From contig JAVDKL010000001.1 in assembly GCA_030849965.1 (NCBI GenBank), positions 2,958,554-3,022,553 on the forward strand: a DNA stretch of 64,000 nucleotides, in the 5' to 3' direction. This DNA comes from Schauerella fraxinea. GTDB lineage: Bacteria > Pseudomonadota > Gammaproteobacteria > Burkholderiales > Burkholderiaceae_B. Positions 28,465-36,875 of the stretch are shown piece by piece. The notes under the pieces were generated by a model, which worked only from the letters and a program-made list of their open reading frames with translations, had not been told where the DNA came from and searched no databases. Within the stretch, counting starts at the first letter, position 1. Each line of letters begins with the position of its first letter. A program made the translations under genes and the position numbers.

Positions 28465-31089
28465 CTATGCGAATGCGTACGTGAATTCGCCCTCGGCGGC
28501 ATCGAGTGCAATCGTTTGGATCTTGCGCCCATCGGCGGCGGCCCCCAGCAACTCCCGGCTTACGCGCGGCAACACCGTATTGGTAAGAATCGCATCGACC
28601 ATCCGGCCACCGGACTCGACTTCGGTGCAACGTGACACGATAAGGCCCATTGCCGCTTCGCTGTATGTCAAAGCGATACCATGATTGTCGGCAATGCGGC
28701 GCTGGATACGCGCCAGTTGCAGCGAGACGATGTTCGCCAGCATGCTGTCCGACAGCGGCAGGTACGGCACCACGACCAGGCGGCCCAGCAACGCGGCGGG
28801 GAAGGTTTGCAGCAACGGCTCGCGCAACGCGCCGGCCAGCGCATCCGGCTCAGGCATCAATGCGGGATCGGCGCACAGGTTCATGACCAGGTCGGAACCT
28901 ACATTGGACGTGAGAATGATGATGGTGTTCTTGAAATCGATGTAACGGCCTTCGCCATCCTCCATCCAGCCTTTGTCGAACACCTGGAAGAAAAGCTCGT
29001 GCACGTCGGCATGGGCCTTCTCCACCTCGTCCAGCAGCACCACGCTGTAGGGCCGCCGGCGCACGGCCTCGGTGAGCACCCCGCCCTCGCCATAGCCCAC
29101 GTAGCCCGGTGGCGCGCCCTTGAGCGTGGACACCGTATGCGATTCCTGAAACTCGCTCATGTTGATGGCGATCACGTTTTGCTCGCCGCCGTACAGCGAC
29201 TCGGCCAGTGCGAGCGCGGTTTCCGTCTTGCCCACGCCGCTCGGGCCGCACAGCATGAACACGCCAACGGGCTTGTTCGGATCGGTCAACCGCGCGCGCG
29301 ACGTCTGCACGCGGCGGGCAATCGCTTCCAGTCCATGACGCTGGCCGATCACGCGCTTTTCCAGCGTATCGGCAAGATTGAGTACCGACGCCGCTTCGTC
29401 CTTCACCATGCGGCCCACCGGAATGCCGGTCCAATCGGCCACGACCGCCGCCACCGCATTGGCGTCGACGGAGGGAAAAATCAACGGCGATTCACCTTGC
29501 GACGTTTCAAGCGCAGCCGCGGCGTCAGCCAACTCGGCCTGCAGCCCGGCAAGCGCGGCCGGATCGGCGTCATCGGCCTCGATACGCGCCCGCAGCGCGA
29601 GCACGGCATCGGCCAGCGTGCGCTCATGCGTCCAGCGCGCGTCCAGGGTGTCGGCCTCGGCCAGGGCGTCGGTAAGCGACGCCGCGATGCGTTGTTCCCG
29701 CTCGGGGGTGCAAGCGCCCAATCGCGCTTCGCGTTGCGCGATGTCCTGCTCGATGCGCAACGCTTCGATGCGCCGCTGCACATCTTCGAGTTGCGGCGGC
29801 ACGGCATGCTGGCTCACGGCCACACGCGCACAGGCGGTGTCGAGCAAAGCCACGGCCTTGTCGGGCAATTGACGCGCCGGGATGTAGCGGTGCGACAACC
29901 GCACTGCGGCATCGATCGCCTCATCGAGCAACAGCACGCGATGATGCTGCTCGAGTTTGCCCGCCAACCCCCGCAACATGATCAGCGCGCGGTCTTCCGA
30001 GGGCTCATGCACCTGCACGACCTGGAAGCGGCGCGTGAGCGCAGGATCTTTCTCGATGTACTTCTTGTATTCAGACCACGTGGTGGCGCCGATCGTACGC
30101 AGCAAGCCCCGCGCGAGCGCCGGCTTGAGCAGATTGGCCGCGTCGCCCGTGCCCGCGTTGCCGCCGGCACCCACCAAGGTGTGGATCTCGTCGATAAACA
30201 ACACGATCGGTTTTTCGCTTGCCTGCACCGCGTCGATCACGCCGCGCAACCGGGCCTCGAATTCGCCTTTCATGCTGGCACCGGCCGAAAGCAAGCCGAT
30301 GTCCAACAGATACAGCGACACGTCCTGCATCGACGGCGGCACATCGCCCGCGGCCAGCCGCAACGCCAAGCCTTCGACCACAGCCGTCTTGCCGACACCG
30401 GCTTCACCCGCCAACAACGGGTTGTTCTGGCGGCGGCGCATCAGGATGTCGACGATCTGACGAATCTCTTCGTCGCGACCCGTGACGGGGTCGATCTCGC
30501 CGGCCCGCGCCCGCGCGGTCATGTCCACGGTGTACTTGGCCAGCACCGATTGATCGCCTGCTCCTGCACCCGTCTCAGCGCCACCACCCGGCGCATCCGC
30601 GGTGGGACCGTCCTCGGGCGAGGCAGCCACGATGGTGTCGAAATTCTCAAGCAGCACATCCGGCACGATCTGCGCGAAGAGCGGCGAGATGCCCAGCAGC
30701 ACCGTGCGCAACGAATACGTTTTGACGATGCCGGCGATCAGATGACCGCTACGGATGCGCGCGCCGCCAAACCGCAGCGACCCCAGCACCCAGCCGCGTT
30801 CGACCGCATGATCGATGTGCTCCGACAGATCGGAGATGGACCCCGCGCCCCGCGGCAATTGATCCAGGGCCGTGACGAGATCCGTTTGCACGCGGCCGGC
30901 GTCGATACCGAAGTGCGCCAGGATGCGATGCAGATCGCTGTCTTGCGCGCTGGCGATCTGATGCAGCCAATGCACCAGCTCCACATACGGATTGCCGCGC
31001 AGTTTGCAAAAGGCCGTGGCGCCCTCGAGGGCTTTGTACAGTAAAGGGTCGAGCTTGGCGAAGAGTTCGCTGCGGCTGATGTCGGCCAT
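28465..31089 (-). CDS. clpV: T6SS sheath-disassembly ATPase ClpV (TssH)
   Basis: An 874-aa AAA+ ATPase of the ClpB/ClpV type. The N-domain (about 1-160) binds contracted TssB/TssC sheath. The first AAA+ domain has Walker A GEAGVGKT (228-235), the Walker B-type FIDEIHTLVGAGG and arginine finger region; the middle coiled-coil region follows (about 410-520). The second AAA+ domain has CGPSGVGKTETA and VLLDEVEKAHADV. The conserved pore segments GASMKGEFEARL and GAPPGYVGYGEGG are present. ClpV recycles the sheath after firing. It follows tssG by 11 nt. Confidence 0.96.
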   Translation of the reverse strand: MADISRSELFAKLDPLLYKALEGATAFCKLRGNPYVELVHWLHQIASAQDSDLHRILAHFGIDAGRVQTDLVTALDQLPRGAGSISDLSEHIDHAVERGWVLGSLRFGGARIRSGHLIAGIVKTYSLRTVLLGISPLFAQIVPDVLLENFDTIVAASPEDGPTADAPGGGAETGAGAGDQSVLAKYTVDMTARARAGEIDPVTGRDEEIRQIVDILMRRRQNNPLLAGEAGVGKTAVVEGLALRLAAGDVPPSMQDVSLYLLDIGLLSAGASMKGEFEARLRGVIDAVQASEKPIVLFIDEIHTLVGAGGNAGTGDAANLLKPALARGLLRTIGATTWSEYKKYIEKDPALTRRFQVVQVHEPSEDRALIMLRGLAGKLEQHHRVLLLDEAIDAAVRLSHRYIPARQLPDKAVALLDTACARVAVSQHAVPPQLEDVQRRIEALRIEQDIAQREARLGACTPEREQRIAASLTDALAEADTLDARWTHERTLADAVLALRARIEADDADPAALAGLQAELADAAAALETSQGESPLIFPSVDANAVAAVVADWTGIPVGRMVKDEAASVLNLADTLEKRVIGQRHGLEAIARRVQTSRARLTDPNKPVGVFMLCGPSGVGKTETALALAESLYGGEQNVIAINMSEFQESHTVSTLKGAPPGYVGYGEGGVLTEAVRRRPYSVVLLDEVEKAHADVHELFFQVFDKGWMEDGEGRYIDFKNTIIILTSNVGSDLVMNLCADPALMPEPDALAGALREPLLQTFPAALLGRLVVVPYLPLSDSMLANIVSLQLARIQRRIADNHGIALTYSEAAMGLIVSRCTEVESGGRMVDAILTNTVLPRVSRELLGAAADGRKIQTIALDAAEGEFTYAFA

Positions 31090-31100
31090 GTTCGAGTGTC

Positions 31101-32183
31101 TCAGGCTACAGGTGAGTCGGACACCGCCTGCGGCACAGACCGCGGGCGGGCAAAGCGTTGTTCGAGATCGAGTGTGACGTCACGGGCATCGCCCGCATCG
31201 GCGGGTCGCGTACCCAACCAGGTCGATAATCCCAGGGGCTGCGGTTGACCGAGCCGCATGCCGGCCGCGTCGCGGCGGTCGAGCACCGGCTGCAGATCCC
31301 AGGCAAACTCGATGCCGGTGTATTGCCGCACCCAATGCGTCAGTTGCTCGGCTGGCTTGCCGCCGGGCAAGAAGCCGGCGTACTCGTGCGCGCGCAGCGG
31401 CCCGATCTCGATTCGAAATTTGTGTTGCGCATCGCGCACGGCCGAACCCAGTACGGTGTTCTGACCCAACCCCAACGACGCGCCCAAGGCCAGTTGCTGC
31501 GTGGGTTCGAGCCGGATCCAGTGCGGCACGAACTCATGAATGCGCACCGGCACGCCAAAGTACTTCTGCAGACTGTGCTTCAGCCCTTCCGGGTTGCGCG
31601 TCTGGCGCACCAGATGGCCGGCCATGTGATATTTCGCATGGTCCAGCACGGCGTCGCGCCGCTGCAGCGATGGCTGCCCCAAATGCAGCAGGCTTGCCAC
31701 GTAGCGCGTAAAACCGCCTTCGGGACGATCCAGGCTGACGGTGCTCTGCGCGTCGGCCCAGGCCCGATACAGCAGCAGCGTCAAGCGATGATGGAACATA
31801 TCGGCGAAGGCCGCCAAGGTGCCGTCACCGTGATGATGCTGCCGCTCACGTACGTGCTCGGTCATGTGCAACGGCAAGGGTCCGTTCGGCCCGAACAAAC
31901 CGAAGCTATAGATCGACACCTTGCGCGGGCCGCCCGCCCACCCCGGCTTCACGTGCGCGAGGGTGGATGGCGCGAATGCCATCGACGGCTCCTGCCCCAT
32001 CCGCACCGGCTCGCCACGCGGCGACGCCGCCCGGCCCAGCGGCGCCTTGGCGCCCCCACGCGCATCGATCCAACGCAGCACGTGAAAGAGATCGTGGGCG
32101 TAGGGTTCCTGCGTCAACCTGTGCCAGAAGTCGGCCGGCAAGGACGCATCGGTTACCGCAATCGGATCGGCGGTGAGAGTCAT
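31101..32183 (-). CDS. tssG: T6SS baseplate protein TssG
   Basis: A 360-aa TssG (VasB/ImpH family). Recognisable segments are AHDLFHVLRWIDARGG near the N-terminus, FGLFGPNGPLPLHMTEHV about residues 94-111, and FADMFHHRLTLLLYRAW about 126-142. TssG forms the baseplate wedge with two TssF and TssE. In most T6SS loci tssG directly follows tssF; here a DUF3540 gene is inserted between them, 16 nt upstream of tssG. Confidence 0.94.
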   Translation of the reverse strand: MTLTADPIAVTDASLPADFWHRLTQEPYAHDLFHVLRWIDARGGAKAPLGRAASPRGEPVRMGQEPSMAFAPSTLAHVKPGWAGGPRKVSIYSFGLFGPNGPLPLHMTEHVRERQHHHGDGTLAAFADMFHHRLTLLLYRAWADAQSTVSLDRPEGGFTRYVASLLHLGQPSLQRRDAVLDHAKYHMAGHLVRQTRNPEGLKHSLQKYFGVPVRIHEFVPHWIRLEPTQQLALGASLGLGQNTVLGSAVRDAQHKFRIEIGPLRAHEYAGFLPGGKPAEQLTHWVRQYTGIEFAWDLQPVLDRRDAAGMRLGQPQPLGLSTWLGTRPADAGDARDVTLDLEQRFARPRSVPQAVSDSPVA

Positions 32184-32199
32184 CGTGGGAAGACTGCGA

Positions 32200-32859
32200 T
32201 CAGCCCATGTGGATCTGTTTGGCGTCGACCTTCACGAGATCGTCGCCGGTCACCATCGTGTACTTGGCATGTACGCGGGCACTTTGCTCAGCCTGGTAAT
32301 CCAGATTGCCGGCCCGCACATGTTCCACCTCGTCCGTCGTGCGAAAGGCGTTGCGGCTCATCTGCACCAAGCGATCCACCACCGCTTCGTACACTTTGCC
32401 GATCAAGCGCGTCTTGCTCACGGTGGCCGTCACTTCACGGCCGGTGTAGCGCATGCCATCCACCACGCAGTCCGCCTGATCGGCACGCAATGCCAACGTC
32501 TCCGACTCCAGACGGAGCGCCGCCGCGCTCTTCAGATGCAGATCTTTCGCGCTGTCTAAGGCGATCGCCCCGGACCGGGTCGCGAGCGTGAGATCGCCAT
32601 CGACTTCGATGCGATGCACCGAGGGATCGGCCTGCTCGATGACGGCGATCAAATACACGCGCGCACGATCGGGCCCGCTGATCAACACCGTGTCGCCCAC
32701 GGCGGGCGCCAGCAGGCAGCTCGCCGCGCGACGCGCATGCCACACGCGGCCATCGCAATGCACGGCGAATACACCGTCTTCCGCCGCAGCCTCGATCGAA
32801 CCGATCAGATGCACGGGATCGTAAACAGGAAGGCGATGATTGAGCGTTGACGTTTTCAT
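32200..32859 (-). CDS. DUF3540-family protein, possible gp5-like spike component
   Basis: A 219-aa protein from the ATG at 32857-32859. The N-terminal half (about 10-85) looks like a small OB-type beta barrel: VHLIGSIEAAAEDGVFAVHC, LLAPAVGDTVLISG, YLIAVIEQADP. Next come short beta repeats of the kind seen in gp5/VgrG beta-helices (VDGDLTLATRSGAIALDSAK, DLHLKSAAALRLESETLAL), then a helical stretch and the end KVDAKQIHMG. DUF3540 genes are elsewhere usually found beside vgrG, DUF2169 and PAAR-like DUF4150 genes. Here it sits between tssF and tssG in a locus without vgrG. A spike or adaptor role is inference; the family has no established function that I know of. Confidence 0.7.
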   Translation of the reverse strand: MKTSTLNHRLPVYDPVHLIGSIEAAAEDGVFAVHCDGRVWHARRAASCLLAPAVGDTVLISGPDRARVYLIAVIEQADPSVHRIEVDGDLTLATRSGAIALDSAKDLHLKSAAALRLESETLALRADQADCVVDGMRYTGREVTATVSKTRLIGKVYEAVVDRLVQMSRNAFRTTDEVEHVRAGNLDYQAEQSARVHAKYTMVTGDDLVKVDAKQIHMG

Positions 32860-32908
32860 AGGGGCATTCCGAAAGAGGCAGTGAGAAGCGAAGGGACGAA
32901 GCCGCCGG

Positions 32909-34807
32909 TCAGATGACCGGACGCCCGCCCATGCGCGGCGCCCAGCGCGCGACTTCGCCACGCTGCAAGGTGGAAAGAACAAGTTCGGACATCATGTTGA
33001 TGGACACGTGACGCGCAAAGAACTGCTCGAGCACGGCGCCAAAAACAAACGGCGTGATACCTGAGAACGCAACATCGTCGAGCGTCAGCGATACGCGCGC
33101 GCCACGCCCATACAGAATCGGACCGGGGATCGGCAGGCGATGATGCACCGGCTTGATATCCACATGCCGCACGCCGGCGATCTGTTTGGCGATCACGGGG
33201 TCGGCCAGGTTGCTGTAGATCTTCAGCATCTCGCGCAGCGTCTTGGCACCCTCCTCGGGATCGAGATCCACGAGGCTCAAGTAGTTCAGGCCCAGGTGGC
33301 TGATCAGATGCCACGTGGCTGCATTCTCGGCCAATGCCGCACGCGGGCGCGATGGTCCGCGCAGCACTTTGATCTGCGCCACGGGCGCCGACACGCGCAG
33401 CGTGAAATCGGAGTCGGTGCCCAGCGGCAGCAGCATCGGCAGATCGCGATTGGTGCACAACGTATCGACCACCACATGCCGCAGCTGATCGGAGAACGGC
33501 GCCTCGTGGCGGTCCACCAGCGAGACGAATACTTCGCTGCCGATATAGCCGGTGCGCGTGCCATTACGCTGCGCGGTGTCCGATACCAATCGCGGCTCGC
33601 GCCGCAGCGAGTAATAGGCGCCATACTCATCTTCGTCGGTGCCCAGCGACCCGTAGAACGAGCGAAACTCGCGCTCGCTCTGCCCCGCACCATGACCATG
33701 AACGGTGCGTGCGCCGAACACTTCGAAGTCCATCGGCCGGGTGCGATCGACCACCAGGTGATACTCGTTGGTGCGCGGCGTGATCGCAATGCGATCGGCA
33801 CGTTTCGGAAAGAGATTGATGGCGGGGGTGCAATGCAGCGCGAGGTTTTCGGCCGTGATCGCGCCTTCCAGATCGACCGCGTCACGCGAGAACAAAAACG
33901 TCAGATCGAACGACTTGGTTTCACGCTGCCCATCGGCACCGCCCGCGCCACGCAAGCCGCGCTTCAGATCGTTGACGCTGAAAAACAGAAACCGCTGCGG
34001 AAACGCAAAGTACTCCTGCAGCAGCCGATAGCCTTGAAAGACGCGCGCATCGTTGGGCAGCAGCGACTGCTCGTCATCGAAGCCTTCATGGCGCAATGCC
34101 GTGACGGGCAATCGGTTCACCCACGACAACGGCCGGGCGCTGTCATGGCACAGTACCGCCACCGTATCCTGCATGACCTGCTCGAGCAGCCGGTTCATCT
34201 GCAGATCCTGACCATTCAGGTGAAACATCAACTGATCGAGATCCAGATCCTGCAGACGAACGCCGCCACAGACTTCAATGCGTACCCGCAAGGCGCTGCG
34301 CACGCGTGCGTTGCGCCCGCCAAAACCGAGTCGCGTCAACGGCAGATCGGTCGGCACGCCGGTCACCTCAGCCTGGGTGACGCGCAATGGCCACAACGTC
34401 ATCGCATGCGCCGTCAAGAACTCGCACGGCGTTTGTTCGCCCTTGGGCAAGCGGCCGCGCAGCACGGTACCGCGCGGCAACGCGAAGCCTTTCGACAGCG
34501 TGCCCTCGTTCATGCTGGGCGCCATCTGCACCACCGTCATGGACGGCGTGGGCGACAGATAGTTCGGAAAGACGACTTCGAGCAGGCGCTGCGAAAAGCG
34601 CGGAAACTCGGCATCCATTTTCATGTGGATGCGCGCCGAGAGAAAGCTGAAGCCCTCCAGCAACCGCTCGACATAAGGATCGGAGACGTCGATCCCGTTC
34701 ATCCCCAGGCGGCCCGCCACCTTGGGATACTGCTGGGCGAACTCCGCGCCCATTTCGCGCATGTAGCTCAGTTCGCGGTTGTAGTAATCCAGCAGGCGTG
34801 CATCCAT
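32909..34807 (-). CDS. tssF: T6SS baseplate protein TssF
   Basis: A 632-aa TssF (VasA/ImpG) starting MDARLLDYYNRELSYMREMG at the ATG at 34805-34807; the open frame continues to 34900 inside tssE but that is not family sequence. Hallmarks are the N-terminal LLDYYNREL, FAQQYPKVAGRLG and VERLLEGFSFLSARIHMKMD, and the C-terminal VLEQFFARHVSINMMSEL. Two TssF with TssG form the baseplate wedge core. The ATG overlaps the tssE stop (TGATG), so translation is coupled. Confidence 0.95.
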   Translation of the reverse strand: MDARLLDYYNRELSYMREMGAEFAQQYPKVAGRLGMNGIDVSDPYVERLLEGFSFLSARIHMKMDAEFPRFSQRLLEVVFPNYLSPTPSMTVVQMAPSMNEGTLSKGFALPRGTVLRGRLPKGEQTPCEFLTAHAMTLWPLRVTQAEVTGVPTDLPLTRLGFGGRNARVRSALRVRIEVCGGVRLQDLDLDQLMFHLNGQDLQMNRLLEQVMQDTVAVLCHDSARPLSWVNRLPVTALRHEGFDDEQSLLPNDARVFQGYRLLQEYFAFPQRFLFFSVNDLKRGLRGAGGADGQRETKSFDLTFLFSRDAVDLEGAITAENLALHCTPAINLFPKRADRIAITPRTNEYHLVVDRTRPMDFEVFGARTVHGHGAGQSEREFRSFYGSLGTDEDEYGAYYSLRREPRLVSDTAQRNGTRTGYIGSEVFVSLVDRHEAPFSDQLRHVVVDTLCTNRDLPMLLPLGTDSDFTLRVSAPVAQIKVLRGPSRPRAALAENAATWHLISHLGLNYLSLVDLDPEEGAKTLREMLKIYSNLADPVIAKQIAGVRHVDIKPVHHRLPIPGPILYGRGARVSLTLDDVAFSGITPFVFGAVLEQFFARHVSINMMSELVLSTLQRGEVARWAPRMGGRPVI

Positions 34808-35367
34808 CAGTGGCCTCCCAGATCCTGCAGATCCATGTGGCCGCTCTCGAGATCGATGTCGGTGCGGAACAGAAATTCCTGCGCGTGCGGCACGCACCAC
34901 AACATGCCGCGAATATCGAGGCTGAGAATGTTGTGATGCTCAAGCGTATTGGTTTCACTCACGCACCGCACGTCGATCGTGCTGGCCAGAAGCCGCGGCT
35001 CGAACGTGATGATCGCGCGGCGAATCGTATCTTCCATATCGACCCAATCGATTTCCGACATGCGCTTGCCGGCGAGTGCCGATACGCCATAGTTGACGGT
35101 CGATTGCGACACTTCGGGATAGGCCGAGAGATCGTCGGTCGTGGCCAGGTTGACGGTGTTGAGCAACCAGCGCAGATCGCGCAGCACGGCCTGGCGCAAC
35201 GCGGTATGACTGATCATGCCCGCGTCGAACGCTTCCCGCCGCTGCTGCGGCGTGTCGTCCATCAAGCGATCGAGCAGCGCCGGCTGCAGGCGATCGCGGC
35301 CCAGGCGCAGATCGCGCGTGGGCGGTGTCGCCCCCTTGAGGCGGTCGGCGTCGATCGGCGCACCCAT
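34807..35367 (-). CDS. tssE: T6SS baseplate protein TssE (gp25-like)
   Basis: A 186-aa protein of the gp25/TssE family. The RQAVLRDLRWLLNTVNLAT segment and DTIRRAIITFEPRLLASTID, with the conserved E-P-R, mark the gp25-like domain that initiates sheath polymerisation on the baseplate. The stop overlaps the tssF start and the ATG at 35367 overlaps the tagJ stop, so tagJ-tssE-tssF are translationally coupled. Confidence 0.94.
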   Translation of the reverse strand: MGAPIDADRLKGATPPTRDLRLGRDRLQPALLDRLMDDTPQQRREAFDAGMISHTALRQAVLRDLRWLLNTVNLATTDDLSAYPEVSQSTVNYGVSALAGKRMSEIDWVDMEDTIRRAIITFEPRLLASTIDVRCVSETNTLEHHNILSLDIRGMLWCVPHAQEFLFRTDIDLESGHMDLQDLGGH

Positions 35368-36248
35368 TATCCGGCCTGCCCCGGCACGTCCGCGACGTTG
35401 GCCGCGATGCCGGCAGGCGTCTCGGCGACCGTATCGAAGCGGATTTCGCGCACATCCAGCACGCCGTACTCACCGGCGTCGGTCAACCACATCTTCTGTC
35501 CGATGCCGGCGTAGGTATCGCCGTGCAGCGGCAGCCATTCGGTCAAGCGGCCCAGGACGATCGCGTCGTCATCCGTGGCGTGCGCGCGACCCGGGCCCGC
35601 CGGGTAACGCGCCGGCACCAGGCACTGCTGCGTGCGGCCGTCGAGCAAGGTGAGCTCGGCCTGCGCCCACACCAGGTCGCACAGCCCTTGCGGCGCGATG
35701 AAGCGCACGGAGGACAGCGCCGAGAACGGCACCCAGCCATAGCGGCCGTTGAAAAACACCTCGCACACCGGGCCCAGGCGGCTATCGCCGTCGGTAACCC
35801 ATGCAAACGCCGCTTCCGTCTCATCGGGCGCGTGGGTAAGCACCCCTGCGACCTCCGGTGCCAGATCGAGCGCTGCCGCACGCAATTGCGCGATCTTTTC
35901 CGCCGGTTCAGCCGTGCTGCGCAACGCCAGCAGCAGGCCTTCCAGCCAGCCGGGCGAGTCGCTGAAAATGGTGGGCTCGGCCGTGCCCGCAAAGACCGCC
36001 TCACGTTGACGCTCGGCCTCGATGGCTTGTTCGTACGCCATGGCCGTGGGTACGGCTTGCCGATTGAGCTTGGCGCTCAACCGCAGTTGTTCGACTGCGC
36101 GATCCCAATCGCCCCGCACGGCCAGCAACTGAAAGAGTTGCGCGCGCAGATCGGCATCGCCCGGCGCACGCCGGATGCGTTGCTGCACCTCGTCGATCCG
36201 AGTTGCGATCGGCGTGCGATGCAGTGAAGTGAGCGAAGTGGGGTTCAT
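35367..36248 (-). CDS. tagJ: T6SS accessory protein TagJ (ImpE)
   Basis: A 293-aa ImpE/TagJ protein from the ATG at 36246-36248 (MNPTSLTSLHRTPIATRIDE); an in-frame start at 36281 is less likely. A helical TPR-like N-terminus (LRAQLFQLLAVRGDWDRAVEQLRLSAKLN) is followed by the family C-terminal domain (VTDGDSRLGPVCEVFFNGRYGWVPF). TagJ binds the sheath protein TssB and may help ClpV recruitment. It lies after hcp, separated by a terminator-like hairpin. Confidence 0.92.
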   Translation of the reverse strand: MNPTSLTSLHRTPIATRIDEVQQRIRRAPGDADLRAQLFQLLAVRGDWDRAVEQLRLSAKLNRQAVPTAMAYEQAIEAERQREAVFAGTAEPTIFSDSPGWLEGLLLALRSTAEPAEKIAQLRAAALDLAPEVAGVLTHAPDETEAAFAWVTDGDSRLGPVCEVFFNGRYGWVPFSALSSVRFIAPQGLCDLVWAQAELTLLDGRTQQCLVPARYPAGPGRAHATDDDAIVLGRLTEWLPLHGDTYAGIGQKMWLTDAGEYGVLDVREIRFDTVAETPAGIAANVADVPGQAG

Positions 36249-36283
36249 GGCAAGCCGGTATGTATTCGTTTTGAAAAGCAAGA

Positions 36284-36310
36284 CGGGCGGCTGCTTGAAA
36301 GCGCCGCCCG
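36284..36310 (-). terminator. Hairpin after hcp, probable partial terminator
   Basis: Perfect 8-bp GC arms (36284-36291 and 36303-36310) with an 11-nt loop are followed on the minus strand by a T-rich but interrupted tract. It lies 20 nt past the hcp stop, before tagJ. Such hairpins can stabilise abundant hcp mRNA or reduce read-through into the baseplate genes, which are needed in smaller amounts. Confidence 0.6.
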
Positions 36311-36330
36311 CGCCTCTACGTCAAGACGTA

Positions 36331-36813
36331 TCAGGCTTCTTTGTTTTGCTTGATGTCCCAAGCGACCAGGCTTTCTGCGCCCTTGCCGCCCGACGCCGTC
36401 TGTTCCCAGTACTGCTGCTTGACCTTGCCGGCCTGGAACGCGTAGTTCACGAGCACCGCTTCCGAACCTTGGTCGCCCGAGATCTGCGTCGACGTCACGA
36501 GCACGTCTTCCAGCGTGATCTTCGAGTATTCGATCTGCGTGCCGCCAGCCTTGCAGACCGAGATCTCGATCTTGCTGAGGTGCTTGCCGCTTGCGCAGTG
36601 CTTCATCACGGCAGGTGCCGCTTTGTCGATACGCGTCACGACGTGGAGGTCGTTGAAGCTGGCCTTGCCCACACCGCCACCGCCACCGCCGGCCATGTTG
36701 CCGGGTTGCGTTGCGCCCCACGAGAACGACAGAATGTCGGTCCAGTCTTTGTGGTTGGCGTCTTTCGATTCGCCATTGGCGCCATCGATCTTCATGAACA
36801 TGTCAACAGCCAC
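36331..36813 (-). CDS. hcp: T6SS tube protein Hcp (TssD)
   Basis: A 160-aa Hcp starting at GTG (36811-36813) with AGGAG six bases upstream. The family start MAVDMFMKIDGANGESKD, the SFSWGATQP segment and the HVVTRIDKAAPAVMKHCASG segment are clear. A Gly-rich stretch (GGGGGGVG, about 42-49) lies in the loop between the first strands. Hcp hexamers stack into the inner tube and carry small effectors. It is a structural Hcp with no fused toxin domain. It lies 62 nt after tssC. Confidence 0.97.
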   Translation of the reverse strand: MAVDMFMKIDGANGESKDANHKDWTDILSFSWGATQPGNMAGGGGGGVGKASFNDLHVVTRIDKAAPAVMKHCASGKHLSKIEISVCKAGGTQIEYSKITLEDVLVTSTQISGDQGSEAVLVNYAFQAGKVKQQYWEQTASGGKGAESLVAWDIKQNKEA

Positions 36814-36875
36814 TGATTTCTCCTAGCAAAGATGAGCGGTCGGGCATCGGCCCCACCGCGATAAGAAAGTGCCCT

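Noticed and set aside
28465-31089. General chaperone ClpB instead of ClpV.
   Set aside because: The N-domain and its place between tssG and the Imm35-like gene within a T6SS operon identify it as ClpV.
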